From Streptomyces profundus (GTDB taxonomy: Bacteria > Actinomycetota > Actinomycetes > Streptomycetales > Streptomycetaceae), in NCBI RefSeq assembly GCF_020740535.1, contig NZ_CP082362.1, positions 2,232,001 through 2,296,000 on the forward strand: a stretch of 64,000 bases of DNA, read 5' to 3'. Position numbers and translations under genes: made by a program. The notes under the pieces are model-generated. The model ran no database searches and was not told where the DNA came from. It saw only the letters and a program-made list of their open reading frames with translations. Below are positions 1 to 8,407 of the stretch, one piece after another (the first letter of the stretch is position 1; every line of letters begins with the position of its first letter).

Positions 1-614
1 ACGACGCCGCCTCGGCCGCCGCGTTCGCCGACAGCACCCTCGGGCTGATGGCGGAGTACGGCTTCGACGGGGTCGACATCGACCTCGAACACGGCATCAA
101 CGCCCAGTATCTGACGCAGGCCATGGAGGCCATCCACGCCTCGGCCGGCGACGATCTGGTGTACACCATGGCACCGCAGACGCTGGACATGCAGAACACC
201 GGCAGCGAGTACTTCCAACTGGCGCTGAACACCAGCGACTTCCTCACCGCCGTGCAGACCCAGTACTACAACAGCGGCTCCATGCTGGGCTGCGACGGTC
301 AGGTGTACTCGTCGGGCACCGTGGACTTCCTCACCGCGCTCGCCTGTATCCAGCTGGAGAGCGGACTCTCCGCCTCCCAGGTGTCCCTCGGCGTGCCGGC
401 GACCCCGAACGCGGCCGGCTCGGGGTATGTCGACCCGCAGGTGGTCAACGACGCGCTGGACTGCCTGGCGCGGGGCACCAACTGCGGCTCGTTCGTGCCG
501 GACCAGACCTACCCCGAGATCCGGGGCGCGATGACCTGGTCGGTGAACTGGGACGCGCACGCGGGCAACTCCTGGTCGAACACCGTCGGCCCGCACGTCC
601 ACGGCCTGCCGTGA
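1..614 (+). CDS. GH18 chitinase, C-terminal part (5' end outside window)
   Basis: This is the C-terminal part of a glycoside hydrolase family 18 chitinase, a secreted enzyme that cuts beta-1,4 bonds in chitin. The reading frame is open from position 3. It carries the GH18 active-site signature DGVDIDLE at 66-89, whose last Glu is the catalytic acid. Further on are YYNS and an M-T-W-S-V-N-W-D motif near the end, both typical of the last strands of the GH18 barrel. The gene ends at the TGA at 612-614 and no carbohydrate-binding module follows the barrel. The signal peptide and any N-terminal domain lie outside the window. A GC-rich hairpin follows at 657-687. The AA10 LPMO at 38.7 kb could act on related substrates but is not linked to this gene. 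Confidence 0.9.
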   Translation, partial: DAASAAAFADSTLGLMAEYGFDGVDIDLEHGINAQYLTQAMEAIHASAGDDLVYTMAPQTLDMQNTGSEYFQLALNTSDFLTAVQTQYYNSGSMLGCDGQVYSSGTVDFLTALACIQLESGLSASQVSLGVPATPNAAGSGYVDPQVVNDALDCLARGTNCGSFVPDQTYPEIRGAMTWSVNWDAHAGNSWSNTVGPHVHGLP

Positions 615-656
615 CGCTCGCCGCCTGAGACGCCGTCTCAGCCGCCCCACCTCGCG

Positions 657-687
657 CCGGCCCGCCCCGCCCTGACCGGCGGGCCGG
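657..687. terminator. Bidirectional hairpin terminator
   Basis: A perfect 10-bp inverted repeat, CCGGCCCGCC at 657-666 and GGCGGGCCGG at 678-687, with an 11-nt loop. It lies between two convergent genes, the chitinase and the deaminase. A smaller perfect palindrome, TGAGACGCCGTCTCA, lies just upstream at 626-640. There is no U-tract, which is common for streptomycete terminators. Confidence 0.6.
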
Positions 688-733
688 TGCGGGCCGGCGC
701 CGTCGGCAACCGGCGCGGCAGGGCGGCCCCGGC

Positions 734-2005
734 TCAGAAGAAGGTGCGCAGGCAGTCGACGACCGTGCCGTCGGCCGTGACCACCGGAATCAGCGGCCAC
801 TTCTCGAAGATGGTGCACGGGTGCGACATCCCCAGCGCCAGCCACTCCCCCACTCCCGGGGCCGCCACCCCCTCCTCGGCGCGCACGAAGGCGTGTTGGT
901 CAGCGAGCTTGACCACGGAGAGACCGGCCCCGGGCCGCCGGCCGCCGTCGGCCGAGCGGACCTCGACCACCTCGGGGAGCCCCAGGTCGTAGGCGATGTC
1001 GCGCTTCCCCGCGTTGAGCAGCGCCAGGCCCGGCTCGGGCTGGGACACCACCTGGGCCCAGAGCAGGAAGGCCGGGCGCAGCTCGCCCTCCGCCGGCACC
1101 CGCGCGAAGGGCGTGATCTCCCGGTAGCGGCCGTGGTCATGGCTGACATAGGCGCCGGCGCGCAGCACGCGCACCGTGGGCAGGGAGAGCGCGGGCAGCT
1201 CGGCGAACGCCTCGGCCAGCACGTCGAACCAGGCGCTGCCGCCGGCGCTGACCAGCACCTCGGTGAGGCCGTCGAACCTGCCGGCGGCGTCGAACTCGGC
1301 GGCCAGGGCGCCGAGCTGACCGAGCCACCGGCGCACGGACACGGCGTCGGCCCCGGGCAGCTCACCCTCGTACCCGGCGACCCCGACCAGCCGCAGCGTT
1401 CCCGCGCCGGCGACCGCGTCGGCCACGGCCGTCGCCTCGGCGACATCCCGCACGCCGGTGCGGCCACCGGGGGCGCCCCACTCCACGACCACCTCCAGCG
1501 GGCGACGGGCGCCGGCGGCGCCGAGCGCCTCGTCCATCAGCGCGACCCCGGCGACGGAGTCGACATAGACCACGCAGCGGAACTCGGGGTCGGCGTCCGA
1601 CTCCGCCGCCAGCCACCGCAGCGCCGCGCCGTCCACCACCTCGTTGGCCAGGAAGATCCTCGACACCCCGAAGGCCCTGGCCACCCGCGCCTGATGGGGC
1701 ACGGCGACCGTGATCCCCCAGGCGCCGAGGTCGAGTTGGCGGTGGAAGAGCGCGGGCGCCATGGATGTCTTGCCGTGTGGCGCCAGGGCCAGGCCGTGGC
1801 GCGCCGCGAAGTCCGCCAGGGTGCGGAGGTTGTGGTCCAGCGCCTCGGCGGAGGCCGTCAGCAGCGGGGTGGTGAAGCCGCCTCGCTGGAAGTTCCGCCG
1901 CTCGGCCGCCAACTCGCCCACGGTGCGGCCGGCCGCATCGGGCGGCAGCCCCTTGAATCGGCTGTCCAGGGTCTCGTTGGCGAGCTGGTCGAGCGGGCTG
2001 GCCAT
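734..2005 (-). CDS. PLP-dependent amino acid deaminase (D-serine dehydratase-like, fold type III)
   Basis: A 423-residue cytosolic PLP enzyme of the alanine-racemase-N / D-serine-dehydratase-like family, which includes D-threonine aldolases, DSD1-type D-serine dehydratases and streptomycete 'amino acid deaminases'. The cofactor lysine is in the APHGKTSMAP motif at about residue 78. The C-terminal domain has HPCTIFEKW, the His-Cys zinc pair of eukaryotic-type D-serine dehydratases. The length fits the family. The substrate (D-amino acid or beta-hydroxy amino acid) cannot be read from the sequence. The gene lies 25 bp downstream of the bPH-domain genes on the same strand and may be the last gene of that operon. 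Confidence 0.85.
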   Translation of the reverse strand: MASPLDQLANETLDSRFKGLPPDAAGRTVGELAAERRNFQRGGFTTPLLTASAEALDHNLRTLADFAARHGLALAPHGKTSMAPALFHRQLDLGAWGITVAVPHQARVARAFGVSRIFLANEVVDGAALRWLAAESDADPEFRCVVYVDSVAGVALMDEALGAAGARRPLEVVVEWGAPGGRTGVRDVAEATAVADAVAGAGTLRLVGVAGYEGELPGADAVSVRRWLGQLGALAAEFDAAGRFDGLTEVLVSAGGSAWFDVLAEAFAELPALSLPTVRVLRAGAYVSHDHGRYREITPFARVPAEGELRPAFLLWAQVVSQPEPGLALLNAGKRDIAYDLGLPEVVEVRSADGGRRPGAGLSVVKLADQHAFVRAEEGVAAPGVGEWLALGMSHPCTIFEKWPLIPVVTADGTVVDCLRTFF

Positions 2006-2030
2006 GGGGCTGCTCCCGGGTTCCGACGGG

Positions 2031-3527
2031 TCAGGGGACGAGCTGTTGCGACCCTATGTGGGCCTCGATGTCCCCACCACCCCGCCGAAACGGCTTCACC
2101 TGGGACAGCGCTTCGGCGGCGAGCGGCACGGCGTCGGCCATGGCGAGATCGACCGCCTGGTAGACCCCGTCCCCCGCCGCCGTGGAGACCCGCACCGTGG
2201 CCAGGCCGAGGCGCCGTTGCAGCGGCGACTGGCGGATGGACACCCCGCTCACCGCCGAGTGCCGCAGCACGGACGTGACCCGGCTGAGGGCCCCGGACCG
2301 AAAGACCAGGTAGTCGCCGCGCACGCTGTGCCCCAGGGCGCGGTAGCCGGCGCAGGCAAGACCCACGGACAGCGGCCCGAGGACCAACAGGACGGGCAGC
2401 CAGACGCGTTGCCCCAGCGGCGCCACCGCCGACACACAGCCCGCCGTGGTGAGCAGCGCCCAGGTCAACCGGCGCCGCAGCGCCGCCACCGGATGGCGGA
2501 CCAACGGCTGGGCCAGCGGATCGGCGCGCAGCACCTCGGCCGCGACCCGGCGGGCCACCCGGCGCGGGCCGCGCGGCAGGATGGCCACCCCCTCGCTCCA
2601 CCAGAACACCCCCGTCGTGATGAGGCTGGTGTCCGTGGTGCCGAGCCAGCGCCACAGCAGCGGCTCGGAGAGGCTGACGCCGCGCACCCGCGACTCGTCC
2701 CGCACCACCTCCCTGGTCCTGAAGAGACCGCGGGAGGTGCGCAGCACCTCGCCCTGCTCGCCCGGCTCCCTGGTGAGCCGGAAGTGCGCCTGGCCCGTGA
2801 GGAAGGCCCCGCCCATGCCGGCCGCGCCAACCAGCACCACGGCGGCCCAGGCCACCAGGGCCGTGCGCACCGGGCCCTGCGCGTCCCAGTCGGCGAGCGA
2901 ACTCACCCAGCCGCCCACGTCCACCCCGAAGGCCCCCAGCGTGAAGAAGCCGCCCCAGAGCAGCCCGGCCGCGGTCAACAGGGCCCATACGCCGAAGAGG
3001 TTGTGGATGATCCAGCGCCAGTCGAACTCGGCCATGGCCGGCGGACGGGCCTCCTCCCGCTCCTCGGCCGGGACGCCGGTGAGCTCGGCGCGCAGCTGGT
3101 GGGCGGCCTTCTTGGAGACCGCGTCCAGCGTGAGCGCCGCCTCCGTCGTGGTGCTCGTCTGGCCGGCGCCGATGGTGAGACGACGGACGCCGGCCAGCCG
3201 GTGGATCAGCCGCGCGTCCGCGTCCACCGTGCGGATCCGCTCCCGGCTGATCGAGCGGTGGCTGCGGACCAGCACCCCGGATCTGCGCTCCACATGGCTC
3301 TCGGTGACGCGGTAACGGGTGGTCAGCCAGCGCACCAGATCCCCGAGCGCGCCCCAGACGCCCCAGGCGGCCAGGCCGACCAGCGGCATGATCGTCATCG
3401 AGCCCCGGGCGTCGAGGAAGAGGATGGCGAAGCCGCCGGGCAGCATGGACAGCACCACCCGCAGCCCGTCGGCCCAGATCAGCCTGGGGTCGAGGCGCCG
3501 CCAGGGAACGTCGCTCGGCTCGGTCAT
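2031..3527 (-). CDS. Multi-pass membrane protein with repeated bPH2 domains (YdbT-like)
   Basis: A 498-residue membrane protein. Three blocks, each a pair of hydrophobic helices followed by a bacterial PH (bPH2, formerly DUF304) beta-domain, can be seen. The best are RVTESHVERRSGVL at about residue 67, FRLTREPGEQGEVLR in the middle and VRGDYLVFRSGALSR near the C-terminus. This matches YdbT of Bacillus, which is encoded with YdbS; the YdbST pair is linked there to membrane or antimicrobial-compound resistance. The ATG at 3525-3527 is chosen because it overlaps the stop of the upstream gene as ATGA (3524-3527), which indicates translational coupling. The exact biochemical role is unknown. Confidence 0.85.
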   Translation of the reverse strand: MTEPSDVPWRRLDPRLIWADGLRVVLSMLPGGFAILFLDARGSMTIMPLVGLAAWGVWGALGDLVRWLTTRYRVTESHVERRSGVLVRSHRSISRERIRTVDADARLIHRLAGVRRLTIGAGQTSTTTEAALTLDAVSKKAAHQLRAELTGVPAEEREEARPPAMAEFDWRWIIHNLFGVWALLTAAGLLWGGFFTLGAFGVDVGGWVSSLADWDAQGPVRTALVAWAAVVLVGAAGMGGAFLTGQAHFRLTREPGEQGEVLRTSRGLFRTREVVRDESRVRGVSLSEPLLWRWLGTTDTSLITTGVFWWSEGVAILPRGPRRVARRVAAEVLRADPLAQPLVRHPVAALRRRLTWALLTTAGCVSAVAPLGQRVWLPVLLVLGPLSVGLACAGYRALGHSVRGDYLVFRSGALSRVTSVLRHSAVSGVSIRQSPLQRRLGLATVRVSTAAGDGVYQAVDLAMADAVPLAAEALSQVKPFRRGGGDIEAHIGSQQLVP

Positions 3528-4021
3528 GTGGCGTCCCCTGGCGTGCGTCGGGTGATCTCGGTGAGCCGGTCGGCGGCGGCGCTCGCCGTGTCGGGGGCCA
3601 GGCCCCGGATCGAGATGGCTCCGCTGGACGAGGCCGTGGTGACCACCAGGGTGGTCAGGCCGAGCAGTTGGTCGAAGGGGCCGCGCACCGTGTCCACCGT
3701 CTGTATGCGGGATATCGGCGCTATCCGCCACTGCTGGACCAGCCAGCCCTCCCTGGCGAAGACCGCCTCCTCCGTGCTCTCCCAACGATGCACCCGATAG
3801 CGCCAGTTCGGCATGACGAGGACGTAGGCCGGGATCAGCACGGCGGCGGCGACCAGCAGCGGACCCGTCCAGGGCCGGGCCGACGACCACACCGCGTGCA
3901 GCAGCCCCAGGACGCCCGCCACCGGAAGCGACCAGGCCAGCGCGCGCGCCACCCAGAGGGCCACGGCGCGCCGCTCCACGCGGTGCTCCGGCTCGCGGAG
4001 CGGAACGGGATGATTCATCAT
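3524..4021 (-). CDS. bPH2-domain membrane protein (YdbS-like)
   Basis: A 165-residue protein with two transmembrane helices at about residues 20-70 followed by one bPH2 domain. The domain opens with YRVHRWESTEEAVFAREGWLV and contains the family's RIQTVDTVRGP turn. It is coupled by a 4-bp ATGA overlap to the larger bPH2 protein, reproducing the YdbS-YdbT gene pair. Two ATG codons are adjacent (4016-4018 and 4019-4021). The first overlaps a perfect palindrome at 4021-4037, so the mRNA is probably leaderless or nearly so, and repressor binding there would block transcription directly. Confidence 0.8.
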   Translation of the reverse strand: MMNHPVPLREPEHRVERRAVALWVARALAWSLPVAGVLGLLHAVWSSARPWTGPLLVAAAVLIPAYVLVMPNWRYRVHRWESTEEAVFAREGWLVQQWRIAPISRIQTVDTVRGPFDQLLGLTTLVVTTASSSGAISIRGLAPDTASAAADRLTEITRRTPGDAT

Positions 4022-4058
4022 GGGACACAGTGTCCCACAACTGGACGCGGTGTTCCAG
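4021..4058. promoter_or_regulatory. Tandem TetR-type operators
   Basis: A perfect 17-bp palindrome, TGGGACACAGTGTCCCA (4021-4037), lies at the start codon of the bPH2 pair. Four bp on is a second, imperfect copy at 4042-4057 that reads TGGAACACCGCGTCCA on the minus strand. Both fit TGGrACACnGyGTyCCA. Given the divergent TetR gene at 4197, these are the likely operators of that repressor. This assignment is inferred from position and symmetry. Confidence 0.7.
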
Positions 4059-4196
4059 CTTTTTCCGCCGACCGCCCGCCGACCCCCCGCCGGCCCCCGC
4101 CGGCCTCACCGCCCTCGCCGCGCCGCCCAACCGTCGCCCCGGGCTTCCCGAACCGGCGCCCCTGACCCGGGCGACCGCCGGTCTTACGATGGGGGC

Positions 4197-4805
4197 ATGG
4201 CAGCACCGGTCTCCTCCTCGGGAACGCACTCGGGAACGATCGCCCGCACCCGCCGGGCCATCCTGGACGCGGCGGTGATGGTGCTCAGCCGGGATCGCTC
4301 CGCCCCGATGTCGGAGATCGCCAAGGCGGCCGAGGTCGGCCGCAGCACGCTGCACCGCTACTTCCCGGACCGGTCCGCGCTGGTCAAGGGCCTGTACGCG
4401 CAGTGCGCCGAGATCATCGAGCGCGCCGTCAGGGATCTCGACCTGGACCAGAGCGAGGTGCCCGACGCCTTCCGCCGCCTGGTCGCCGCCCTGTTCGAGC
4501 ACGGGCGGTTGGTCGACTTCCTCTTCAACGAGCCCCAGCACACCGACGGCGCCTGGGATGACGACCAGTGGGAGCGCGCGCACGTCCCGATGGCCATGTT
4601 GTTCGTCCGTGGCCAGCGGGAGGGCTATTTCGCGGCCGAGTTCGACGCCGACTGGTTCATCCGGGCGCTCTGGTACATGCTGTCGGCCGGCTGGGAGGCG
4701 AACGCCGAGGGCCTGCCCCGGCATCTCGCGCTTGAGCGGGTGGTCAGGACCCTGACCGGCGGCGTGGTGGCGCAGCCCGAGCGCCCCGGGCCGGTCCACG
4801 ACTGA
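4197..4805 (+). CDS. TetR/AcrR-family transcriptional repressor
   Basis: A 202-residue regulator. An N-terminal TetR helix-turn-helix spans about residues 15-62, with the motif MSEIAKAAEVGRSTLHRYF followed by a Pro-Asp-Arg turn, and an all-helical ligand-binding domain follows. The ATG at 4197 is chosen because it gives the usual 10-15 residues before helix 1. The open frame extends upstream to 4020, but that part lies over the operator region. It is divergent from the bPH2 gene pair, whose start codon is covered by TetR-like palindromes, so this is probably the repressor of that operon. Confidence 0.85.
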   Translation: MAAPVSSSGTHSGTIARTRRAILDAAVMVLSRDRSAPMSEIAKAAEVGRSTLHRYFPDRSALVKGLYAQCAEIIERAVRDLDLDQSEVPDAFRRLVAALFEHGRLVDFLFNEPQHTDGAWDDDQWERAHVPMAMLFVRGQREGYFAAEFDADWFIRALWYMLSAGWEANAEGLPRHLALERVVRTLTGGVVAQPERPGPVHD

Positions 4806-4900
4806 CCCGGCCGGATCACGACCGGCCGCCCGGGCCCGGCCCCCCTCTGGTGGGCGAAAACACAGGGCGGTCCTCGTAACACGGTCGTAAGGTGGCGAGC

Positions 4901-6115
4901 ATGATGCAGGTGATCCAGTCAAGCAAGCTCGCAAATGTCTGCTACGAGATCCGGGGCCCGGTTCTTGAGGAGGCACAGCGGCTTGAGGCAGCAGGACACC
5001 GCATCCTCAAGCTCAACACCGGCAACCCGGCCGCCTTCGGTTTCGACTGCCCGCCCGAGATCCTGGAGGACGTGCTCCGCAACGTCGGCGAGGCCCACGG
5101 CTACGGCGACGCCAAGGGGCTGCTCTCCGCCAGGCGCGCGGTCATGCAGCACTACCAGACCAAGGGGATACAGCTCTCGGTCGAGGACATCTACCTGGGG
5201 AACGGCGTCTCCGAGCTGATCCAGATGGCGATGCAGGCGCTGCTGGACGACGGGGACGAGGTCCTGGTGCCGGCGCCCGACTATCCGCTGTGGACGGCCT
5301 CGGTGGCGCTGGCCGGCGGCACGGCCGTGCACTACCGCTGTGACGAGCAGTCGGACTGGATGCCGGACATCGCCGACATCGAGCGGAAGATCACCGACCG
5401 CACCAGGGCGCTGGTGGTGATCAACCCCAACAACCCGACGGGCGCGGTGTACGACGAGGAGATGCTGCGGCAGCTCACCGAGCTGGCCAGGCGGCACCGG
5501 CTGGTGGTCTGCTCGGACGAGATCTACGACCGCATCCTCTATGACGGCGCCACCCACACCTCCACCGCCGAGGTCGCGCCCGATCTGCTGACCCTCACCT
5601 TCAACGGCCTCTCCAAGAACTACCGGGTGGCCGGATTCCGCTCCGGCTGGCTCGCGGTCTGCGGTCCCAAGGAGAACGCGGGCAGCTATATGGAGGGCCT
5701 GACCATCCTGGCCAACATGCGCCTCTGCGCCAACATGCCGGCGCAGCACGCGGTGGCGGCGGCGCTCTTCGGCCGGCAGTCGATCGAGCAGCTGGTGTTG
5801 CCCGGCGGGCGGATCAAGGAGCAGCGGGACGTGGCGCACCGCCTGCTGACCGATATCCCCGGCGTCACCTGCGTCAAGCCCAAGGGGGCGCTCTACGCCT
5901 TCCCCCGGCTCGACCCCAAGGTCTACAAGATCAAGGACGACCGGCAGATGGTCCTCGACCTGTTGCGGGCCGAGAAGATCATGATCGTGCACGGCACGGG
6001 CTTCAACTGGCCCGAGCCCGACCACTTCCGGGTGGTCACACTGCCCCCGGTTGACGAGCTGGCGGACGCGGTGGGCCGGATCGGCCGCTTCCTCGACGGC
6101 TACGCGCAGTTCTGA
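4901..6115 (+). CDS. PLP-dependent aminotransferase, AlaT-like
   Basis: A 404-residue fold-type-I class I/II aminotransferase closest to the AlaT (alanine-glutamate transaminase) group. Visible motifs are LNTGNPAAFGF near the N-terminus, NPNNPTGAVY, the Asp/Tyr cofactor contacts in VVCSDEIYDRI, and the Schiff-base lysine in FNGLSKNYRVAGFRSGW at about residue 240. The ATG at 4901 has a good ribosome site (AAGGTGG, 6 nt away). An in-frame GTG at 4892 is less likely. The gene runs into four 9-bp repeats and a strong terminator. Confidence 0.85.
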   Translation: MMQVIQSSKLANVCYEIRGPVLEEAQRLEAAGHRILKLNTGNPAAFGFDCPPEILEDVLRNVGEAHGYGDAKGLLSARRAVMQHYQTKGIQLSVEDIYLGNGVSELIQMAMQALLDDGDEVLVPAPDYPLWTASVALAGGTAVHYRCDEQSDWMPDIADIERKITDRTRALVVINPNNPTGAVYDEEMLRQLTELARRHRLVVCSDEIYDRILYDGATHTSTAEVAPDLLTLTFNGLSKNYRVAGFRSGWLAVCGPKENAGSYMEGLTILANMRLCANMPAQHAVAAALFGRQSIEQLVLPGGRIKEQRDVAHRLLTDIPGVTCVKPKGALYAFPRLDPKVYKIKDDRQMVLDLLRAEKIMIVHGTGFNWPEPDHFRVVTLPPVDELADAVGRIGRFLDGYAQF

Positions 6116-6150
6116 CAAACATGAGAAACACGATAAACATGACAAACATG
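6115..6150 (+). repeat. Four tandem 9-bp repeats over the stop codon
   Basis: Four consecutive 9-mers, ACAAACATG, AGAAACACG, ATAAACATG and ACAAACATG (consensus AnAAACAyG), start on the last base of the aminotransferase stop codon. They are strikingly AT-rich for this genome and lie directly before the terminator hairpin. Function unknown. Confidence 0.8.
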
Positions 6151-6162
6151 GTGCATGGTGAT

Positions 6163-6204
6163 GGCCCCTCCTCGGTGCGTCCGAGGAGGGGCCTTCGCCC
6201 GTTT
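6163..6204 (+). terminator. Intrinsic terminator after aminotransferase gene
   Basis: A perfect 13-bp stem, GGCCCCTCCTCGG (6163-6175) with CCGAGGAGGGGCC (6181-6193), and a 5-nt loop, followed after TTCGCCCG by a run of T. The aminotransferase and pckG are convergent, so it may work for both. Confidence 0.85.
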
Positions 6205-6274
6205 TGATCAGCCTCGCCCTACAAACGGTCGATGGCCGTCAACAGGCGCTCATCAGCAGCTCATCGGCAACTGA

Positions 6275-8137
6275 TCAACCGGCGGCCCGTTCGTGCCCCT
6301 CGGCCGCGTCGAGCCGCCGCACCAGCTCACGGTGCTCGACCCACAGGCCCTCGGGGGTGTGGTCGCCGTAGGTGCGCAGGTGTTCGGGGATCAGCTCGGC
6401 CTCGGCACGCCAGGCGTCCATGTCCACGTCCAGCAGCGTCGACAGCTGCTCCGGGGTGAGCCCGAGCCCCTCGATGTCCAGCTCTCCGGCCGCCGGCAGC
6501 AGCCCCACCGGCGTGGCCCGTCCGGTCGCCTCGCCGTTGAGCCGGTCGACGATCCACTTCAGCACCCGGATGTTCTCGCCGAACCCTGGCCAGACGAAGT
6601 CGCCCCGCTCGTCCTTGCGGAACCAGTTGACGTAGAAGATCCGCGGCAGCTTCGCCGGGTCGGCGGCGCGTTCGCCCATGGCCAGCCAGTGCGCGAAGTA
6701 GTCGCCCATGTGGTAGCCGCAGAACGGCAGCATGGCGAACGGGTCACGGCGCAGCTCGCCCACCGTGCCCTCCGCCGCCGCCGTCTTCTCCGAGGCCACG
6801 TTGGCGCCGAGGAAGACGCCGTGCCGCCAGGAGAGCGACTCGGTGACCAGCGGGACCGTGCTCGCCCGCCGGCCGCCGAAGAGAACGGCCGAGATCGGCA
6901 CCCCCGCCGGGTCCTCCCACTCGGGCGCGATGGTGGGGCACTGCGCCGCCGGCACGGTGAACCGGGCGTTGGGGTGCGCCGCCGGGCGGCCGTCCGCCGG
7001 CGTCCAGGGCTGGCCGCGCCAGTCGGTGAGGTGGGCGGGGGCCCGTTCGGTCATGCCCTCCCACCAGACGTCGCCGCCGTCCTCGGTGAGCGCGACATTG
7101 GTGAAGACCGCGTTGCCCCAGAGGGTGCGCATCGCGTTGGCGTTGGTGTCCTCGCCGGTGCCGGGCGCCACCCCGAAGAAGCCGGCCTCGGGGTTGATGG
7201 CCCGCAGCTGTCCTTCCTCGTCGAAGCGCATCCAGGCGATGTCGTCGCCCACCGTCTCCACCCGCCAGCCGGGCAGCGCGGGCCGCAGCATGGCCAGGTT
7301 GGTCTTGCCGCAGGCGGACGGGAAGGCCGCCGCGACGTAGTGCGGCCGGCCGCAGTCGGGCGGGGTGAGCTTGAGGATCAGCATGTGCTCGGCGAGCCAG
7401 CCCTCGTCCCTGGCCATCACGGAGGCGATGCGCAGCGCGTAGCACTTCTTGCCGAGCAGCGCGTTGCCGCCGTAGCCGGAGCCGAACGACCAGATCTCGC
7501 GGGACTCGGGGAAGTGGGAGATGTACTTGGTCTGGTTGCACGGCCAGGCCACGTCCGCCTCCCCCGCCGCCAGGGGAGCGCCGACGGAGTGCACGGCCCG
7601 CACGAACGGGCCGTCCTCGCCCAGCTCGTCCAGCACGGCACGCCCCATCCGGGTCATGGTGCGCATGGCGGTGACCACGTACGCGGAGTCGGTGATCTCC
7701 ACGCCGAGCGCGGAGAGCGGCGAGCCGAGCGGGCCCATGCAGAACGGGACCACATACATGGTCCGGCCGCGCATCGAGCCCCGGAACAGGCCGTCCTTCC
7801 CGGTGAAGACGCGCCGCATCTCGTCGGGGGCCATCCAGTTGTTGGTGGGCCCCGCGTCCTCCTCGCGTCGCGAGCAGATGAAGGTGCGGTCCTCGACGCG
7901 GGCGACGTCGGTGGGGTCGGAGGCGGCGTAGTAGGAGTTGGGGCGCCGGGTCGGGTCGAGGGCGCGGAAGGTGCCCCGGGCGACCAGCTCGGCGCACAGG
8001 CGGTCGTACTCCTCCTCGGAGCCGTCGCACCACACGACCTGGTCGGGTTGGGTCACCTCGGCGATCTCGGCCACCCAGGCCAGGAGATCCCGGTGTCGGG
8101 TGGGGGCGGTCGCGGCGACGGGAGCTGGGGTCAGCAT
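6275..8137 (-). CDS. pckG: Phosphoenolpyruvate carboxykinase (GTP)
   Basis: A 620-residue GTP-dependent PEPCK, which converts oxaloacetate and GTP to PEP, CO2 and GDP in gluconeogenesis. The family's P-loop with the hyper-reactive cysteine, FPSACGKTN, is at about residue 285. [18 protein letters not shown] and the Mn-binding region around [13 protein letters not shown] are also intact. The ATG at 8135-8137 has a clear AGGAG 8 nt upstream, and an in-frame ATG at 8242 lacks one. It is divergent from an MFS gene across a 270-bp region with an unusual inverted repeat. Confidence 0.97.
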   Translation of the reverse strand: MLTPAPVAATAPTRHRDLLAWVAEIAEVTQPDQVVWCDGSEEEYDRLCAELVARGTFRALDPTRRPNSYYAASDPTDVARVEDRTFICSRREEDAGPTNNWMAPDEMRRVFTGKDGLFRGSMRGRTMYVVPFCMGPLGSPLSALGVEITDSAYVVTAMRTMTRMGRAVLDELGEDGPFVRAVHSVGAPLAAGEADVAWPCNQTKYISHFPESREIWSFGSGYGGNALLGKKCYALRIASVMARDEGWLAEHMLILKLTPPDCGRPHYVAAAFPSACGKTNLAMLRPALPGWRVETVGDDIAWMRFDEEGQLRAINPEAGFFGVAPGTGEDTNANAMRTLWGNAVFTNVALTEDGGDVWWEGMTERAPAHLTDWRGQPWTPADGRPAAHPNARFTVPAAQCPTIAPEWEDPAGVPISAVLFGGRRASTVPLVTESLSWRHGVFLGANVASEKTAAAEGTVGELRRDPFAMLPFCGYHMGDYFAHWLAMGERAADPAKLPRIFYVNWFRKDERGDFVWPGFGENIRVLKWIVDRLNGEATGRATPVGLLPAAGELDIEGLGLTPEQLSTLLDVDMDAWRAEAELIPEHLRTYGDHTPEGLWVEHRELVRRLDAAEGHERAAG

Positions 8138-8285
8138 CGCGTTCGCTCCTGAAGTGTTGAGGGTTTGAGGGTTGTGCGCGCGCAAGGCGGCCACCGGCGG
8201 GCCCGACGTCCGGGTCGTTTCTGCACATGTCTCCCCGGGCATCGCTTTTCAGCCGGCCGATCGCGCTCATCCGTAAGGATGGGCC

Positions 8286-8340
8286 GCTCATCTGATACTG
8301 AACCCACTTCTCTTCTGTGTCTAGAGCAGCTCAGATGAGC
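8286..8340. promoter_or_regulatory. 10-bp inverted repeat between pckG and MFS gene
   Basis: GCTCATCTGA (8286-8295) and its exact reverse complement TCAGATGAGC (8331-8340) are separated by 35 bp of unusually T-rich sequence. They lie in the divergent promoter region of pckG and the MFS gene. This could be a pair of half-sites for a looping or oligomeric regulator, or the stem of an RNA hairpin. No known regulator was recognised. Confidence 0.5.
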
Positions 8341-8407
8341 ACAGGCCAAGCGTGGGCAAAACCCCCTTGCCGGGACGGGCCGAATCGGGGGTAAGTAACA
8401 TTCGGTG

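Noticed and set aside
626..640. Operator at TGAGACGCCGTCTCA
   Set aside because: It lies just after the chitinase stop between convergent genes, so it is more likely part of the terminator region.
821..2278. Long open frame antisense to the deaminase gene
   Set aside because: It is rich in Gly/Arg/His/Pro with no family features and arises from the high GC third positions of the real gene. The same holds for other long antisense frames, for example 6293-8152, 10725-12428, 23864-26914 and 46171-47448.
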